DNA of 64,000 nt from Mariniflexile litorale (GTDB lineage Bacteria > Bacteroidota > Bacteroidia > Flavobacteriales > Flavobacteriaceae). Positions 9,703-16,828 of this stretch are shown here, one piece after another; within the stretch, counting starts at the first letter, position 1, and every line of letters starts with the position of its first letter. The stretch covers positions 4,144,501-4,208,500 of the forward strand of contig NZ_CP155618.1 of assembly GCF_031128465.2 (NCBI RefSeq), written 5' to 3'. A program made the translations under genes and the position numbers. The notes beneath the pieces are model-generated. The model ran no database searches and was not told the DNA's origin. It was given only the letters and a program-made list of their open reading frames with translations.

Positions 9703-10058
9703 ATTTCTTATGGTTTTGCTATCAAAAATGGAGGCTTCTAAAGAAAATTTTTGCGCATGAAAACAAGTTGTTAGATAAAGTGCTTTTTTGACCATTAGTT
9801 TTCATGATATTATCTATATCCTTTTAGCTCTATTAGTTTCCAAATTAGAATGATTTTTATCCACAAGCATAATCTAAGGTTGATTCATTTTTGCAACCTA
9901 TTCAAATAATTATAACGCTTATTCCGAAATATTCCCACTTATTACTTGGGAGTTTAATAAAAATAAAATTTGAATTAATATTGTACTCACAAAGCGGTTA
10001 ATTTTTCAGGTGAGAGGGAAAAATTAACGGCAGTTAAGAGAATTAATAGCAATTTACA
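9703..10058. other. Intergenic region with a strong hairpin of unknown role
   Basis: No gene is seen between the terminators of the two convergent genes. At 9997-10028, GTTAATTTTTC pairs perfectly with GAAAAATTAAC across the loop AGGTGAGAGG. It lies about 30 bases before the next terminator hairpin. This could be part of a small plus-strand RNA of about 100 nt, but no convincing promoter is seen. Confidence 0.35.
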
Positions 10059-10088
10059 AAACAAAGGAAGCTTCTGCTTCCTTTGTTT
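10059..10088. terminator. Bidirectional hairpin terminator
   Basis: AAACAAAGGAAGC (10059-10071) pairs with GCTTCCTTTGTTT (10076-10088), a perfect 13-bp stem with the loop TTCT. It lies 43 bases past the stop of the minus-strand YegP-like gene, which it probably terminates. It would also end any plus-strand transcript from the 9997-10028 hairpin. Confidence 0.7.
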
Positions 10089-10130
10089 ATTTTATAAAAT
10101 CATCACTCCTATAACTACTCGTTTATTTTA

Positions 10131-10460
10131 TTAAGTTAAGTCTTCAATACTTGCTGTAGGTGCATTATTTTTTACAGAACTAATACCGTTTTCCATAGCA
10201 CTGTTAGATGAATACATTTCACTAGTTCCTATAACTTGATTATTAGCTGCTTTCAAGTTAAAATAAGGACTACCGCTTTTGGATTGTAATCTTTCGTATC
10301 TTGAATCATCAGTTGAATTCTTTTTTACAGATTCAATACCATTTGTACATCCAGATTTAGCAGTATACCCTTCGCTAGCGAGAATATTTTGTCCATTACC
10401 TGCTTTAAGTCTAAATCTAAATTCACTTTTTTTGTCTTTGTATATTTCAAATTTTGCCAT
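10131..10460 (-). CDS. YegP family protein (two DUF1508 repeats)
   Basis: A 109-residue protein of two tandem DUF1508 units. The first begins FEIYKDKKSEFRFRLKAGNG (about 4-52) and the second SKSGSPYFNLKAANNQVIGT (about 60-105). Each unit ends in the family motif NGI-S-V. YegP-type proteins are small beta-rich soluble proteins of uncertain function. The length is typical of the two-repeat form. It is a single gene converging on the collagen-like operon. Confidence 0.88.
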   Translation of the reverse strand: MAKFEIYKDKKSEFRFRLKAGNGQNILASEGYTAKSGCTNGIESVKKNSTDDSRYERLQSKSGSPYFNLKAANNQVIGTSEMYSSNSAMENGISSVKNNAPTASIEDLT

Positions 10461-10477
10461 AATAAATAATATTTTAG

Positions 10478-10693
10478 TTATTTGATCCCCAATTTACAAA
10501 AAATTAACAAAATCGAAAGAAATGTGTATTTAAATACATCTCTTTCAATTTTGTTAATTTGCTCTGTAATTTTTTCTTGTTTTTCAACAACATTTGTTAA
10601 AATATTCGTTTTAAAACAATCCAAATCCTTCAGTGTTTTTAGCATGTAATTTGTACAGAACCCTATTTTAACTGCTTGATAAAAACGTCCCAA
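10478..10693 (-). CDS. Doubtful small ORF, 71 residues
   Basis: This open frame lies 17 bases upstream of the YegP-like gene on the same strand. Its translation is Lys- and Ile-rich with a hydrophobic end (FLSILLIFCKLGIK) and matches no family I recognise. It could be a decayed remnant, since the adjacent DNA holds other fragments. I give it little weight as a real gene. Confidence 0.2.
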   Translation of the reverse strand: MGRFYQAVKIGFCTNYMLKTLKDLDCFKTNILTNVVEKQEKITEQINKIERDVFKYTFLSILLIFCKLGIK

Positions 10694-10831
10694 AAAAACA
10701 TAAAGTAGTATCCCAACAGCGACAATACGGAATAACAGGGTTCAAATTTTCAATCAAAAAACGGGGTTATGGTATGTAAGCCCCAAGCAGTCTGTCTGAA
10801 TTTTTAATCACCAACGCTTTAAAGAGGAAGC

Positions 10832-10969
10832 TTGAAAACCACCAATGAGGCACAACACTTCTTTAAACTAAGCCGAAGCACCTTATACCATTGGTGCAAA
10901 ACCAAACTCCTGCCCTATCCCCTGATAGAGCAGCGTCTAAACAACAATCCTGATGCCTCGTCTTTTTAA
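10832..10969 (+). pseudogene. Excisionase-like helix-turn-helix remnant
   Basis: A TTG-started frame, or a fragment with lost 5' end, encodes 45 residues including TNEAQHFFKLSRSTLYHWC. This is a clear winged-HTH/excisionase (HTH_17-like) recognition helix with its turn. An in-frame stop lies just upstream, so nothing longer exists in this frame. The usual family length is 60-100 residues, and the C-terminal tail here ends soon after the wing. The base composition is richer in GC than the surroundings, like the DUF6266 gene beside it, which suggests both arrived together. Confidence 0.5.
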
Positions 10970-10977
10970 AAAATGAT

Positions 10978-11007
10978 AGCAGAGGCCTCCTGTGTGGCGC
11001 CTCTGCT
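10978..11007. terminator. Hairpin terminator between HTH remnant and DUF6266 gene
   Basis: AGCAGAGGC (10978-10986) pairs with GCCTCTGCT (10999-11007), a 9-bp GC-rich stem. It is 20 bases beyond the stop of the minus-strand DUF6266 gene. The A/T tract is weak on that side. Confidence 0.55.
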
Positions 11008-11027
11008 ATGTACCTAGTAAACAAGTT

Positions 11028-11672
11028 TTAAGCTAGCGTTACCGTTCCCAAATAGGTACTAGTAGCCGCCAGTTTTGCATCGGCCGTTACAAAGGTTGCC
11101 CACACATCTACTTGCTGTGCTGTCCAATAGGCCGGTAAGGGTATTTGCAGCGTTGTTAATTCACGGGTGCCCGCAGGGTTAGCCGTTTCAAACAAATCGA
11201 GTGCTTTGCAATACACCACCACAACCAAGCCATCGGTAGCCGAGGCATTACCTTGTCCGCTATTGTCGTTCCAGGTAATTGTAAGGGTTTGGTTTGCATC
11301 GAGCGCTACCGCCCCATTGGAGAGGCCCCGTAAATCGCCCTTGCCAACAAGTACTTTGGGGTAATCAATGGTATACCCCTCTAAAGGGTCTGGCAAAAGG
11401 GCGTATTTAATGTGGTAGCCCGTTGCTAAATTAAAGCTAGACTTGTCGCCTTGCTGTTTACCAAAATACGCCGAAAGGATGTCCTTTATAGGCGTTAAAA
11501 ACTTTATAACCGTTGTAAAGCGGTTACGTTGATCCATTTGCGCTTGTGTAGGTCTATAATTACCTCGTGCCGGTAAACTGCGCATAATATCTTTACCGCG
11601 CCAACGTGCACCCACAACGTTGCCAACTTTTCCGGAGAAACCTCCAAGGATGCCTTTACTAAATGTTCCCAT
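11028..11672 (-). CDS. DUF6266 family protein
   Basis: A 214-residue protein with the family opening MGTFSKGILGGFSGKVGNVV and GARWRGKDIMRSLPARGN. The remainder is predicted mainly beta, including TLTITWNDNSGQGNA, typical of a fibronectin-like fold. No signal peptide is present. The function is unknown; members are often multicopy in Flavobacteriia. The base composition is markedly richer in G and C than its neighbours (runs such as GCCGCCAG and CATCGGCC), which suggests recent acquisition or different codon selection. Two short tandem-repeat blocks lie just upstream. Confidence 0.8.
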   Translation of the reverse strand: MGTFSKGILGGFSGKVGNVVGARWRGKDIMRSLPARGNYRPTQAQMDQRNRFTTVIKFLTPIKDILSAYFGKQQGDKSSFNLATGYHIKYALLPDPLEGYTIDYPKVLVGKGDLRGLSNGAVALDANQTLTITWNDNSGQGNASATDGLVVVVYCKALDLFETANPAGTRELTTLQIPLPAYWTAQQVDVWATFVTADAKLAATSTYLGTVTLA

Positions 11673-11739
11673 GATGTTATAGAATTAGGGGTTAATATGC
11701 CGTGAAACTAAAACGCTTTTACCTCATTTCCAACCACAT

Positions 11740-11803
11740 GACACATATTGAGACGATTTGACACAATTTGACACAATTTGAGACGATTTGAGACGATTTG
11801 GGA
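11740..11803. repeat. 10-bp tandem repeats upstream of DUF6266 gene
   Basis: Six adjacent 10-bp units begin at 11740: GACACATATT, GAGACGATTT, GACACAATTT, GACACAATTT, GAGACGATTT, GAGACGATTT. A partial GGGAC follows. The period is close to one DNA turn, so a protein could bind the same face repeatedly. The block lies 68-131 bases upstream of the DUF6266 start codon. Confidence 0.8.
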
Positions 11804-11826
11804 CAAGCGCCAAAAAAATGGGGGTT

Positions 11827-11855
11827 TTGTTCGAGTCTTGTTCGGGTCTTGTTCG
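11827..11855. repeat. 11-bp direct repeats (TTGTTCGRGTC)
   Basis: TTGTTCGAGTC, TTGTTCGGGTC and a partial TTGTTCG follow one another at 11827, 11838 and 11849. They lie beside the 10-bp repeat block and share its near-helical period. Confidence 0.7.
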
Positions 11856-12042
11856 TCTACCACTCGGCTGTATTTTTTTTAGATGGGGTTTGGCTGAACA
11901 AAGGCTGAACCAGACCAAACTTAAAAGAAACCGTATTGTTTTTTGAATTAAATGTTTTGCTATGTTGTAAAACATTTTTATATCGTTGATTCCTTTACTG
12001 ATAAACCATTCAAAGGAAATCCAACAGGTGAATTTGATAATG

Positions 12043-12402
12043 CTATTTTTCTTTTCTAATGATTAAAATAGCGTCATTTGAAAATTCCATCCACGCAAAA
12101 TCATAAACATAATAATAGGTCTTACCTTTACTATTTACATACAAATGCGTATGGTACTTAAAAGAAAATCTCTTCTTTTCAAGCACCACGCGCTCTACTG
12201 TTATCTGTCCTTTTCTTTTACCTAAAACTTCTAAAAGAATACTTCTGTTTCTGTGTAGAATGGTATCTAATTCTTTAACCTCCTTATCCGTAACTTTTCT
12301 TAAATTAACATGATAATAATTTTTACATTTTACAGAACAAAATAACTTATCATTTCTTCCTACAAGAAGTTTACTGCATATTTTACACTTTATTTCGTTC
12401 AT
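12043..12402 (-). CDS. Small zinc-ribbon protein
   Basis: A 119-residue protein with an N-terminal zinc ribbon: Cys6 and Cys9 (CKIC), then Cys22 and Cys26 (CSVKC). This resembles short Zn-ribbon domains often annotated DUF2116-like. The remainder is basic, with an alpha/beta stretch (VERVVLEKKRFSFKYHTHLY). Similar genes are frequent in flavobacterial accessory regions; the function is unknown. It is transcribed away from the cassette integrase, with 155 bases between the two start codons. Confidence 0.65.
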   Translation of the reverse strand: MNEIKCKICSKLLVGRNDKLFCSVKCKNYYHVNLRKVTDKEVKELDTILHRNRSILLEVLGKRKGQITVERVVLEKKRFSFKYHTHLYVNSKGKTYYYVYDFAWMEFSNDAILIIRKEK

Positions 12403-12557
12403 TATTGTAAAAATATAAATTTAAAATACTGATTATTAAACCCTTATACCTAGTCGTTTTTAACGGTTAAAATACTACTATTTATTACAAACCATCCTAG
12501 CTTATAGTCTTTTTAAGTACTTTTAAGTAGGACAAATAAAATTTAAAAATCAATAGC

Positions 12558-13664
12558 ATGCAACCTACTATATATCAACCACTTAAAGAAGCGAAGCGTA
12601 TTAAGGTTTTTATACCCTATGACATGATTGTGGTTAGGGAGGCTTTAAAAAAAATGGATAGCAGTTTTTGGCATCCACATCAAAAACTCTGGTCTGTTAT
12701 TAATACAGCCCAAAATTTTGAACATTTAAAAAAGATTTGTGGTGGAAATTATAACATTGAAAAAGATATCCGTTTTACACCCATACCTAGTGTGCCACTG
12801 ACTGAAAATGCACTGGAAGCGCTTTATGAACTTGAAAAAGCACTGGTTTTAAAGCAGTACAGCCATTCAAGCATTCAAGTTTACAAAAAAATGTTTAGTG
12901 TGTTTTTGGGCAAATTTATGCATAGAAACCTAAAAGAAGTTACAAAAGAAGACATTGAAGGTTTTGTGTATGAACTTATTACCAAGAGTAAGATTAGTGA
13001 AAGTTACCAAAATCAATTGATCAATGCCATTAAAGCCTATTATGAACACGCTCTAAAAACACCCAGAGAATATTATGATATTCAACGTCCAAAAAAGGCA
13101 GTATCCATACCAAATGTATTGAGTAAAACGGAGGTATTAAACATCATCCAATCTCCACAAAACATCAAACACAAAGCCATTTTGCATACCATTTATGGCA
13201 GTGGATTACGTATATCGGAGCTTTTGAATTTACGAATTACAGATATTCATTCTAATGATGGTTATTTATTTATAAAAGATAGTAAAGGTAAAAAAGACAG
13301 GAAAACCATATTACCTGAACAGTTATTAGTATTATTAAGAACTTACTATAAAGCCTATAAGCCATCGTACTGGCTTTTTGAAGGCCAATCGGGTTGCAAA
13401 TACAGTACCGCAAGCATACGAGCTATATTTAGAAAAGCGGTTAACGATACAAATTCTAACCCATGGGCAACCGTACATACCTTGCGCCATTCATTTGCCA
13501 CACATTGTATTGAAAACAACATCAATATTCGGCATTTACAGAATATGTTAGGTCATAGTTCCCCAAAAACAACCGAAATTTATACTAAAACTATTGAAAT
13601 TAATAATAAGACTATTATAAGCCCATTGGATACGTTATTAAAAAGTAATATATTGCATCTATAA
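12558..13664 (+). CDS. Tyrosine recombinase, candidate cassette integrase
   Basis: A 368-residue site-specific recombinase. Residues 5-62 form an extra N-terminal module (VFIPYD, FWHPHQKLWSV) resembling a HARP-like fold. A SAM-like core-binding domain (about 80-180) and a catalytic domain follow. All catalytic residues are present: Arg218 (SGLRISEL), Lys near 245 (KGKKDR), His307 and Arg310 (HTLRHSFATH), His333 (LGHSS) and Tyr342 (TTEIYTK). It lacks the extra helix block found before HxxR in classical IntI proteins, but ends IISPLDTLL, reminiscent of the IntI end. It reads in the same direction as the cassettes, which start 47 bases after its stop, so it is the best candidate for moving them (inference). 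Confidence 0.85.
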   Translation: MQPTIYQPLKEAKRIKVFIPYDMIVVREALKKMDSSFWHPHQKLWSVINTAQNFEHLKKICGGNYNIEKDIRFTPIPSVPLTENALEALYELEKALVLKQYSHSSIQVYKKMFSVFLGKFMHRNLKEVTKEDIEGFVYELITKSKISESYQNQLINAIKAYYEHALKTPREYYDIQRPKKAVSIPNVLSKTEVLNIIQSPQNIKHKAILHTIYGSGLRISELLNLRITDIHSNDGYLFIKDSKGKKDRKTILPEQLLVLLRTYYKAYKPSYWLFEGQSGCKYSTASIRAIFRKAVNDTNSNPWATVHTLRHSFATHCIENNINIRHLQNMLGHSSPKTTEIYTKTIEINNKTIISPLDTLLKSNILHL

Positions 13665-13668
13665 ACGA

Positions 13669-13719
13669 TATAACTACAATTCTAATGCTATTTATTGTAG
13701 TTATACAAGTGTTGTAGCC
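13669..13719 (+). repeat. Candidate attI (primary insertion site) of the cassette array
   Basis: TATAACTACAAT (13669-13680) is a perfect inverted repeat of ATTGTAGTTATA (13694-13705), with a 13-base loop. It starts 5 bases after the integrase stop. ACAAGT then leads to GTTGTAGCC (13711-13719), where cassette 1 starts. The palindrome has no T-run, so it is not an obvious terminator. It lacks the later half-site structure of the attC copies, as expected for an attI. Confidence 0.6.
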
Positions 13720-13729
13720 AATTTGAGAA

Positions 13730-14083
13730 ATGACAAAATTCCGACTGACTTTAGTGACTAAAAACCAAAAATCTCTTGAAAAAGGAAAGAAGTTTGCGGA
13801 ACTGATTTGCGGAACTCTGAATTGTAAAAGCGGATATGAAATTTCAAAATATGAGAAATTTGAAAACTCATATCGAATAGAAATTATTGGACAAATAACG
13901 GACAAAAACTCGGTTGCAGAATCAATCGAATTAACTGACCGAATTTGCTCGCCTTGGATTGTGACTTATGAGCGACCCAAAAATAGCGTGGAATTGATAT
14001 TTGATAAATCGGACTTATCCAATTTTCGGAGTAATGAATTTAATGTGCTAAACTGGGCGCAATTTGAAATTGAAAATGACTAA
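13730..14083 (+). CDS. Cassette 1, gene a: 117-residue protein of unknown family
   Basis: A small soluble alpha/beta protein (FRLTLVTKNQKSLEKGKK, SIELTDRICSPWIV). It is clearly paralogous along its whole length to the gene of cassette 9 at 28714, with shared blocks such as SIELTDRICSPWI and LNWA. No signal peptide or known motif is seen. The start codon lies 11 bases inside the cassette, and the gene overlaps the next by 20 bases. The repeated presence in one array suggests a mobile family, perhaps an antitoxin or immunity type, but nothing shows that directly. Confidence 0.75.
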   Translation: MTKFRLTLVTKNQKSLEKGKKFAELICGTLNCKSGYEISKYEKFENSYRIEIIGQITDKNSVAESIELTDRICSPWIVTYERPKNSVELIFDKSDLSNFRSNEFNVLNWAQFEIEND

Positions 14084-14333
14084 AAAGAATTTAAAAATCA
14101 TAAGATTATACATAATTAGTTTATTCTGTATTATCTGTTATTTCCTATTAGAAAATTCTAACATCATTTCTGAACTCGTTCAATTATCTGAAAAAGGTCG
14201 TTATGGCGGATTCCCGACATTTTTTCTAACAGGATTATTCAAATACGGATTATTATTAATCGGAATAAGTATTATTATAATTATGAGTTTTTTAATAATC
14301 AGAGAAAGAACAAAAAAAACCTTGAATAAATAA
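14064..14333 (+). CDS. Cassette 1, gene b: small membrane protein, 89 residues
   Basis: Two hydrophobic segments are evident: about 9-28 (IISLFCIICYFLL) and about 55-75 (LLLIGISIIIIMSFLI). Both ends are positively charged. It overlaps the upstream cassette gene by 20 bases, so translation is probably coupled. The stop codon is 5 bases before the attC R'' box. No family is recognised. Confidence 0.65.
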   Translation: MKLKMTKKNLKIIRLYIISLFCIICYFLLENSNIISELVQLSEKGRYGGFPTFFLTGLFKYGLLLIGISIIIIMSFLIIRERTKKTLNK

Positions 14334-14338
14334 AAACT

Positions 14339-14475
14339 GGCTACAACACCGTGTATAATTAATTGCTTGGTTTTAGCCAATTTACGAAAGTCCTTGCGGA
14401 CTTTCTATCTGTGATTTATTTGCTAACTTTAGTGCTTAAAACACGCAACTAACCATACACAACAACGTTGGCAGT
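14339..14475 (+). repeat. attC-like site 1
   Basis: 137 bp. GGCTACAAC (14339-14347) is the exact reverse complement of the start of its own cassette (GTTGTAGCC). The inner stem GTGTATAATTAATTGC pairs imperfectly with GCAACTAACCATACAC. The centre carries the hairpin GAAAGTCC-TTGC-GGACTTTC. The site ends in GTTGGCAGT, with the crossover expected between G14467 and T14468. Confidence 0.85.
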
Positions 14476-14518
14476 AATTTGAACGACAACCCAAATAATA
14501 ACATTTTCAAGTGAATTT

Positions 14519-15061
14519 ATGACAGAAAACGAAATTAAAATTCTATCCTTTATTATACCTGGATTAGTCGCAATTATAGGAAACTACATATTCTACCTGC
14601 TGATTAAAAATAGAGTTGATAAACAAATTGAAAATTATAAAATTTCATATTCAGGAGTATTTAAAGAAAAAATTGAAATCCATAAAAATCTTCTGAAAAT
14701 GATTTTTAACCTGAAAAGAGATGTTCAACAATATCAATATTTTGACAACGACGAATCTTTTAATAAAATACGAACAGATTTTAATAACTATATTGAATAT
14801 TATTTAGTAAATCAACCTTTCATAAAAGAGGAGATAATAAAAGAATTAAAACAAATGACTTCTGAACTACAGGAGTGTTTTGAGGCTTTTTCACTTTATA
14901 AAGTTTCACAGAATAATCCGGGATTAAGTAAAGAAGCGTACAATGAAAACACTAAAAAATATATTGACGCTGGAAATAAAATAAAACGGAATGAACCTTT
15001 TAAATATATAGAAGAGAAAATATTGAAAGAAATGAAAGCAGATTTAAAAATTGAAAAATAA
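14519..15061 (+). CDS. Cassette 2: membrane-anchored coiled protein, 180 residues
   Basis: One N-terminal membrane helix (about 8-29, LSFIIPGLVAIIGNYIFYLL) is followed by a long charged helical region with coiled-coil character (EMKADLKIEK at the end). The protein should sit in the inner membrane with most of its mass in the cytoplasm. No enzyme motif is seen. Similar one-helix cassette proteins are often of unknown function. The gene starts 52 bases inside the cassette and stops 5 bases before the R'' box. Confidence 0.7.
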   Translation: MTENEIKILSFIIPGLVAIIGNYIFYLLIKNRVDKQIENYKISYSGVFKEKIEIHKNLLKMIFNLKRDVQQYQYFDNDESFNKIRTDFNNYIEYYLVNQPFIKEEIIKELKQMTSELQECFEAFSLYKVSQNNPGLSKEAYNENTKKYIDAGNKIKRNEPFKYIEEKILKEMKADLKIEK

Positions 15062-15066
15062 AAACT

Positions 15067-15204
15067 ACTGCCAACACCGTATATAAAAAATTGCTGGTTT
15101 TGGCTAAATTTAAAGGTCGTTGCTTGTTTTGTTACGTCTGATTTTCCTTCGGAAAATCCTCGCACACAAAACCGCAACTTTCCATATACAATCACGTTAG
15201 GCTT
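15067..15204 (+). repeat. attC-like site 2
   Basis: 138 bp. ACTGCCAAC (15067-15075) is the exact reverse complement of cassette 2's start GTTGGCAGT. The inner stem GTATATAAAAAATTGC pairs with GCAACTTTCCATATAC, differing from site 1 by compensatory changes. The loop contains GATTTTCC-TTC-GGAAAATC. It ends in GTTAGGCTT at 15196. Confidence 0.85.
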
Positions 15205-15220
15205 TATTTGAGAAAAAAAT

Positions 15221-15787
15221 ATGATTATACCGAAATTCTTATTTCATTATTACGAACTCGACAACGGACCATTCCGAAATATTACCGAATATGGTTATGA
15301 AAAAGCTGAAAAAATTCAAAATCAAATCTCGAAAGGTTGGAATAGCAAAAGACCTGAAAATTATATTGAATTAAGGTTAGCATTAGAAAAGAGAATTAAA
15401 GAACAATTAATCTCAAAAGGTGGAAAACCTAATCGAAATGACCCTTTCTATTTTACATTGGGAGAATGTAACTGGGCAAAATCTTGGTATGTGAATCCTG
15501 GTGTCATAAAAATTCCTTTAACCGACTTTAAACCTGAACATATAAGTTTTACTTATCCAGATAGTATGGTCTCATTTCAGTTTTACGATGAGCCAAAACT
15601 CGCAACTTATAGAAAAGATTGTAACGGACAAGTTTTCTTGTTGGACGAAATGAATGACCTAATAAATAATTACGGAGTCCCATCGGATGAAAAATGTAAA
15701 GCAGAAGAAAGATTTAAATATGATAAATATATTGAAGTCCAAATATGGGATGATGAAATAATAAATGAATACAAAAACAAAGCCTAA
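15221..15787 (+). CDS. Cassette 3: 188-residue protein of unknown function
   Basis: A soluble protein starting MIIPKFLFHYYELDNGPFRN, with a central FYFTLGECNWAKSWYV and an acidic end. The early FHYYEL and the later aromatic motifs recall ADP-ribosyltransferase-fold proteins, but I see no firm catalytic triad, so no function is assigned. It starts 25 bases inside the cassette. Its stop codon TAA is supplied by the R'' box itself (AAAGCCTAAC), so gene end and recombination site overlap. Confidence 0.7.
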   Translation: MIIPKFLFHYYELDNGPFRNITEYGYEKAEKIQNQISKGWNSKRPENYIELRLALEKRIKEQLISKGGKPNRNDPFYFTLGECNWAKSWYVNPGVIKIPLTDFKPEHISFTYPDSMVSFQFYDEPKLATYRKDCNGQVFLLDEMNDLINNYGVPSDEKCKAEERFKYDKYIEVQIWDDEIINEYKNKA

Positions 15788-15917
15788 CAAAGTATAAAAT
15801 TAATGGCTGGTTCTAGCCTACTTGGAAAATTCCTGCGGAATTTTCCACTGCCAAGTATTTGTTTAATAAATTAGTTGCTTAAACACGCCACTAATCTTAT
15901 ACGTAAACGTTGTACAC
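15779..15917 (+). repeat. attC-like site 3
   Basis: 139 bp. AAAGCCTAAC (15779-15788) is the exact 10-base reverse complement of cassette 3's start GTTAGGCTTT. The inner stem GTATAAAATTAATGGC pairs with GCCACTAATCTTATAC, including the covarying TGGC/GCCA ends. The loop has GGAAAATTCC-TGC-GGAATTTTCC. It ends in GTTGTACAC at 15909. Confidence 0.85.
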
Positions 15918-15928
15918 AAGCTAAAAAA

Positions 15929-16696
15929 ATGAGCACGGATAAAGAAAAAAACATAACGAAAGAAGATACGGCTGAATTAAAGTCTAAAAATACATTCCAA
16001 AAAATTTGGAGTGATTCTGTGTTTAGTAAGCTAATTGCTACTGGTATTATATTTCTACTTCCCTTTTTTTCAGCTTTAGTATATAAACTATTGGAAGGGA
16101 AATCTGTGAAGGAGTTTTTAAAAGATATATTCCACTATGAAATTAAGCTTTACATCTTACTTTTACTGTCACTATTACTGATATTAGGCTATTTTGTTTA
16201 CCTAAAATTCTTTAAAAAGAAAAATGACTATCAAAAGGAATTTTTATCCCAAAAAATCGGGAATTATCGATTTGGAGACTTAAATAATATACTTCTAACG
16301 ACCTATAAAGAAATACCTAACCATTTACAATTTAAAATTGGATTGAAGGAATTAGACTTATTAACACTATTTAAGCTTTTTATGCCTCAATTCAGTTTTG
16401 GTGTTGGTTGGAACGACCAAGCAGAATATAGTGATTTTTTACATTATCAACTTGGGCCTGACCTAATAGCGTACGAACTATGCGAAAAAAAACCTTCTTT
16501 AGATAATAATACACCAGGCAACATAAACACTTTTGACATAGTAACATCAGAAAACGGTTTTAAATTTTTTGCTTTGCTTGAAAGTATTGATAGACTTGAA
16601 AATCGAGAAAGCTACGAAAAGGAATTCGCGGAAAACCAAAAGAAAAAAGATGATATTTCGGATAAAAGAAAAGCCAGTGTACAACACAGTATATAA
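15929..16696 (+). CDS. Cassette 4: two-helix membrane protein, 255 residues
   Basis: The start at 15929 (MSTDKEKN) is chosen because it is the first in-frame ATG inside the cassette; a longer frame opens at 15875, in the previous attC site. Two membrane helices lie at about 33-52 (LIATGIIFLLPFFSALVY) and about 75-95 (LYILLLLSLLLILGYFVYL). A soluble C-terminal domain of about 150 residues follows. The last residues (SVQHSI) are encoded by the R'' box and stem of the attC site. No family is recognised. Confidence 0.7.
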   Translation: MSTDKEKNITKEDTAELKSKNTFQKIWSDSVFSKLIATGIIFLLPFFSALVYKLLEGKSVKEFLKDIFHYEIKLYILLLLSLLLILGYFVYLKFFKKKNDYQKEFLSQKIGNYRFGDLNNILLTTYKEIPNHLQFKIGLKELDLLTLFKLFMPQFSFGVGWNDQAEYSDFLHYQLGPDLIAYELCEKKPSLDNNTPGNINTFDIVTSENGFKFFALLESIDRLENRESYEKEFAENQKKKDDISDKRKASVQHSI

Positions 16697-16815
16697 AAAA
16701 TTGCTAGTTTTATCTTTAACCAATGTTAGTTGCTTTGTTTGCTAGCTTCTGATTTTCCTTCGGAAAATCCTCGCACTCAAACACGCAACTTTCCATATAC
16801 ATAAACGTTAGCTGT
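16677..16815 (+). repeat. attC-like site 4
   Basis: 139 bp. GTGTACAAC (16677-16685) is the exact reverse complement of cassette 4's start GTTGTACAC. The stem GTATATAAAAAATTGC with GCAACTTTCCATATAC equals that of site 2. The loop contains GATTTTCC-TTC-GGAAAATC. It ends in GTTAGCTGT at 16807. Confidence 0.85.
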
Positions 16816-16828
16816 AATTGAAACCTTA

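Noticed and set aside
9580-9795. Minus-strand frame over the end of the collagen-like gene
   Set aside because: It spans the operon's terminator hairpin and is antisense to a solid gene.
11724-11975. Open frame of 83 codons on the minus strand
   Set aside because: It runs through the 10-bp and 11-bp repeat blocks, has low-complexity translation and no recognisable domain; more likely non-coding.
13615-13905. Minus-strand frame over the candidate attI
   Set aside because: It is antisense to the integrase end and the cassette 1 gene and crosses the palindrome; no domain.
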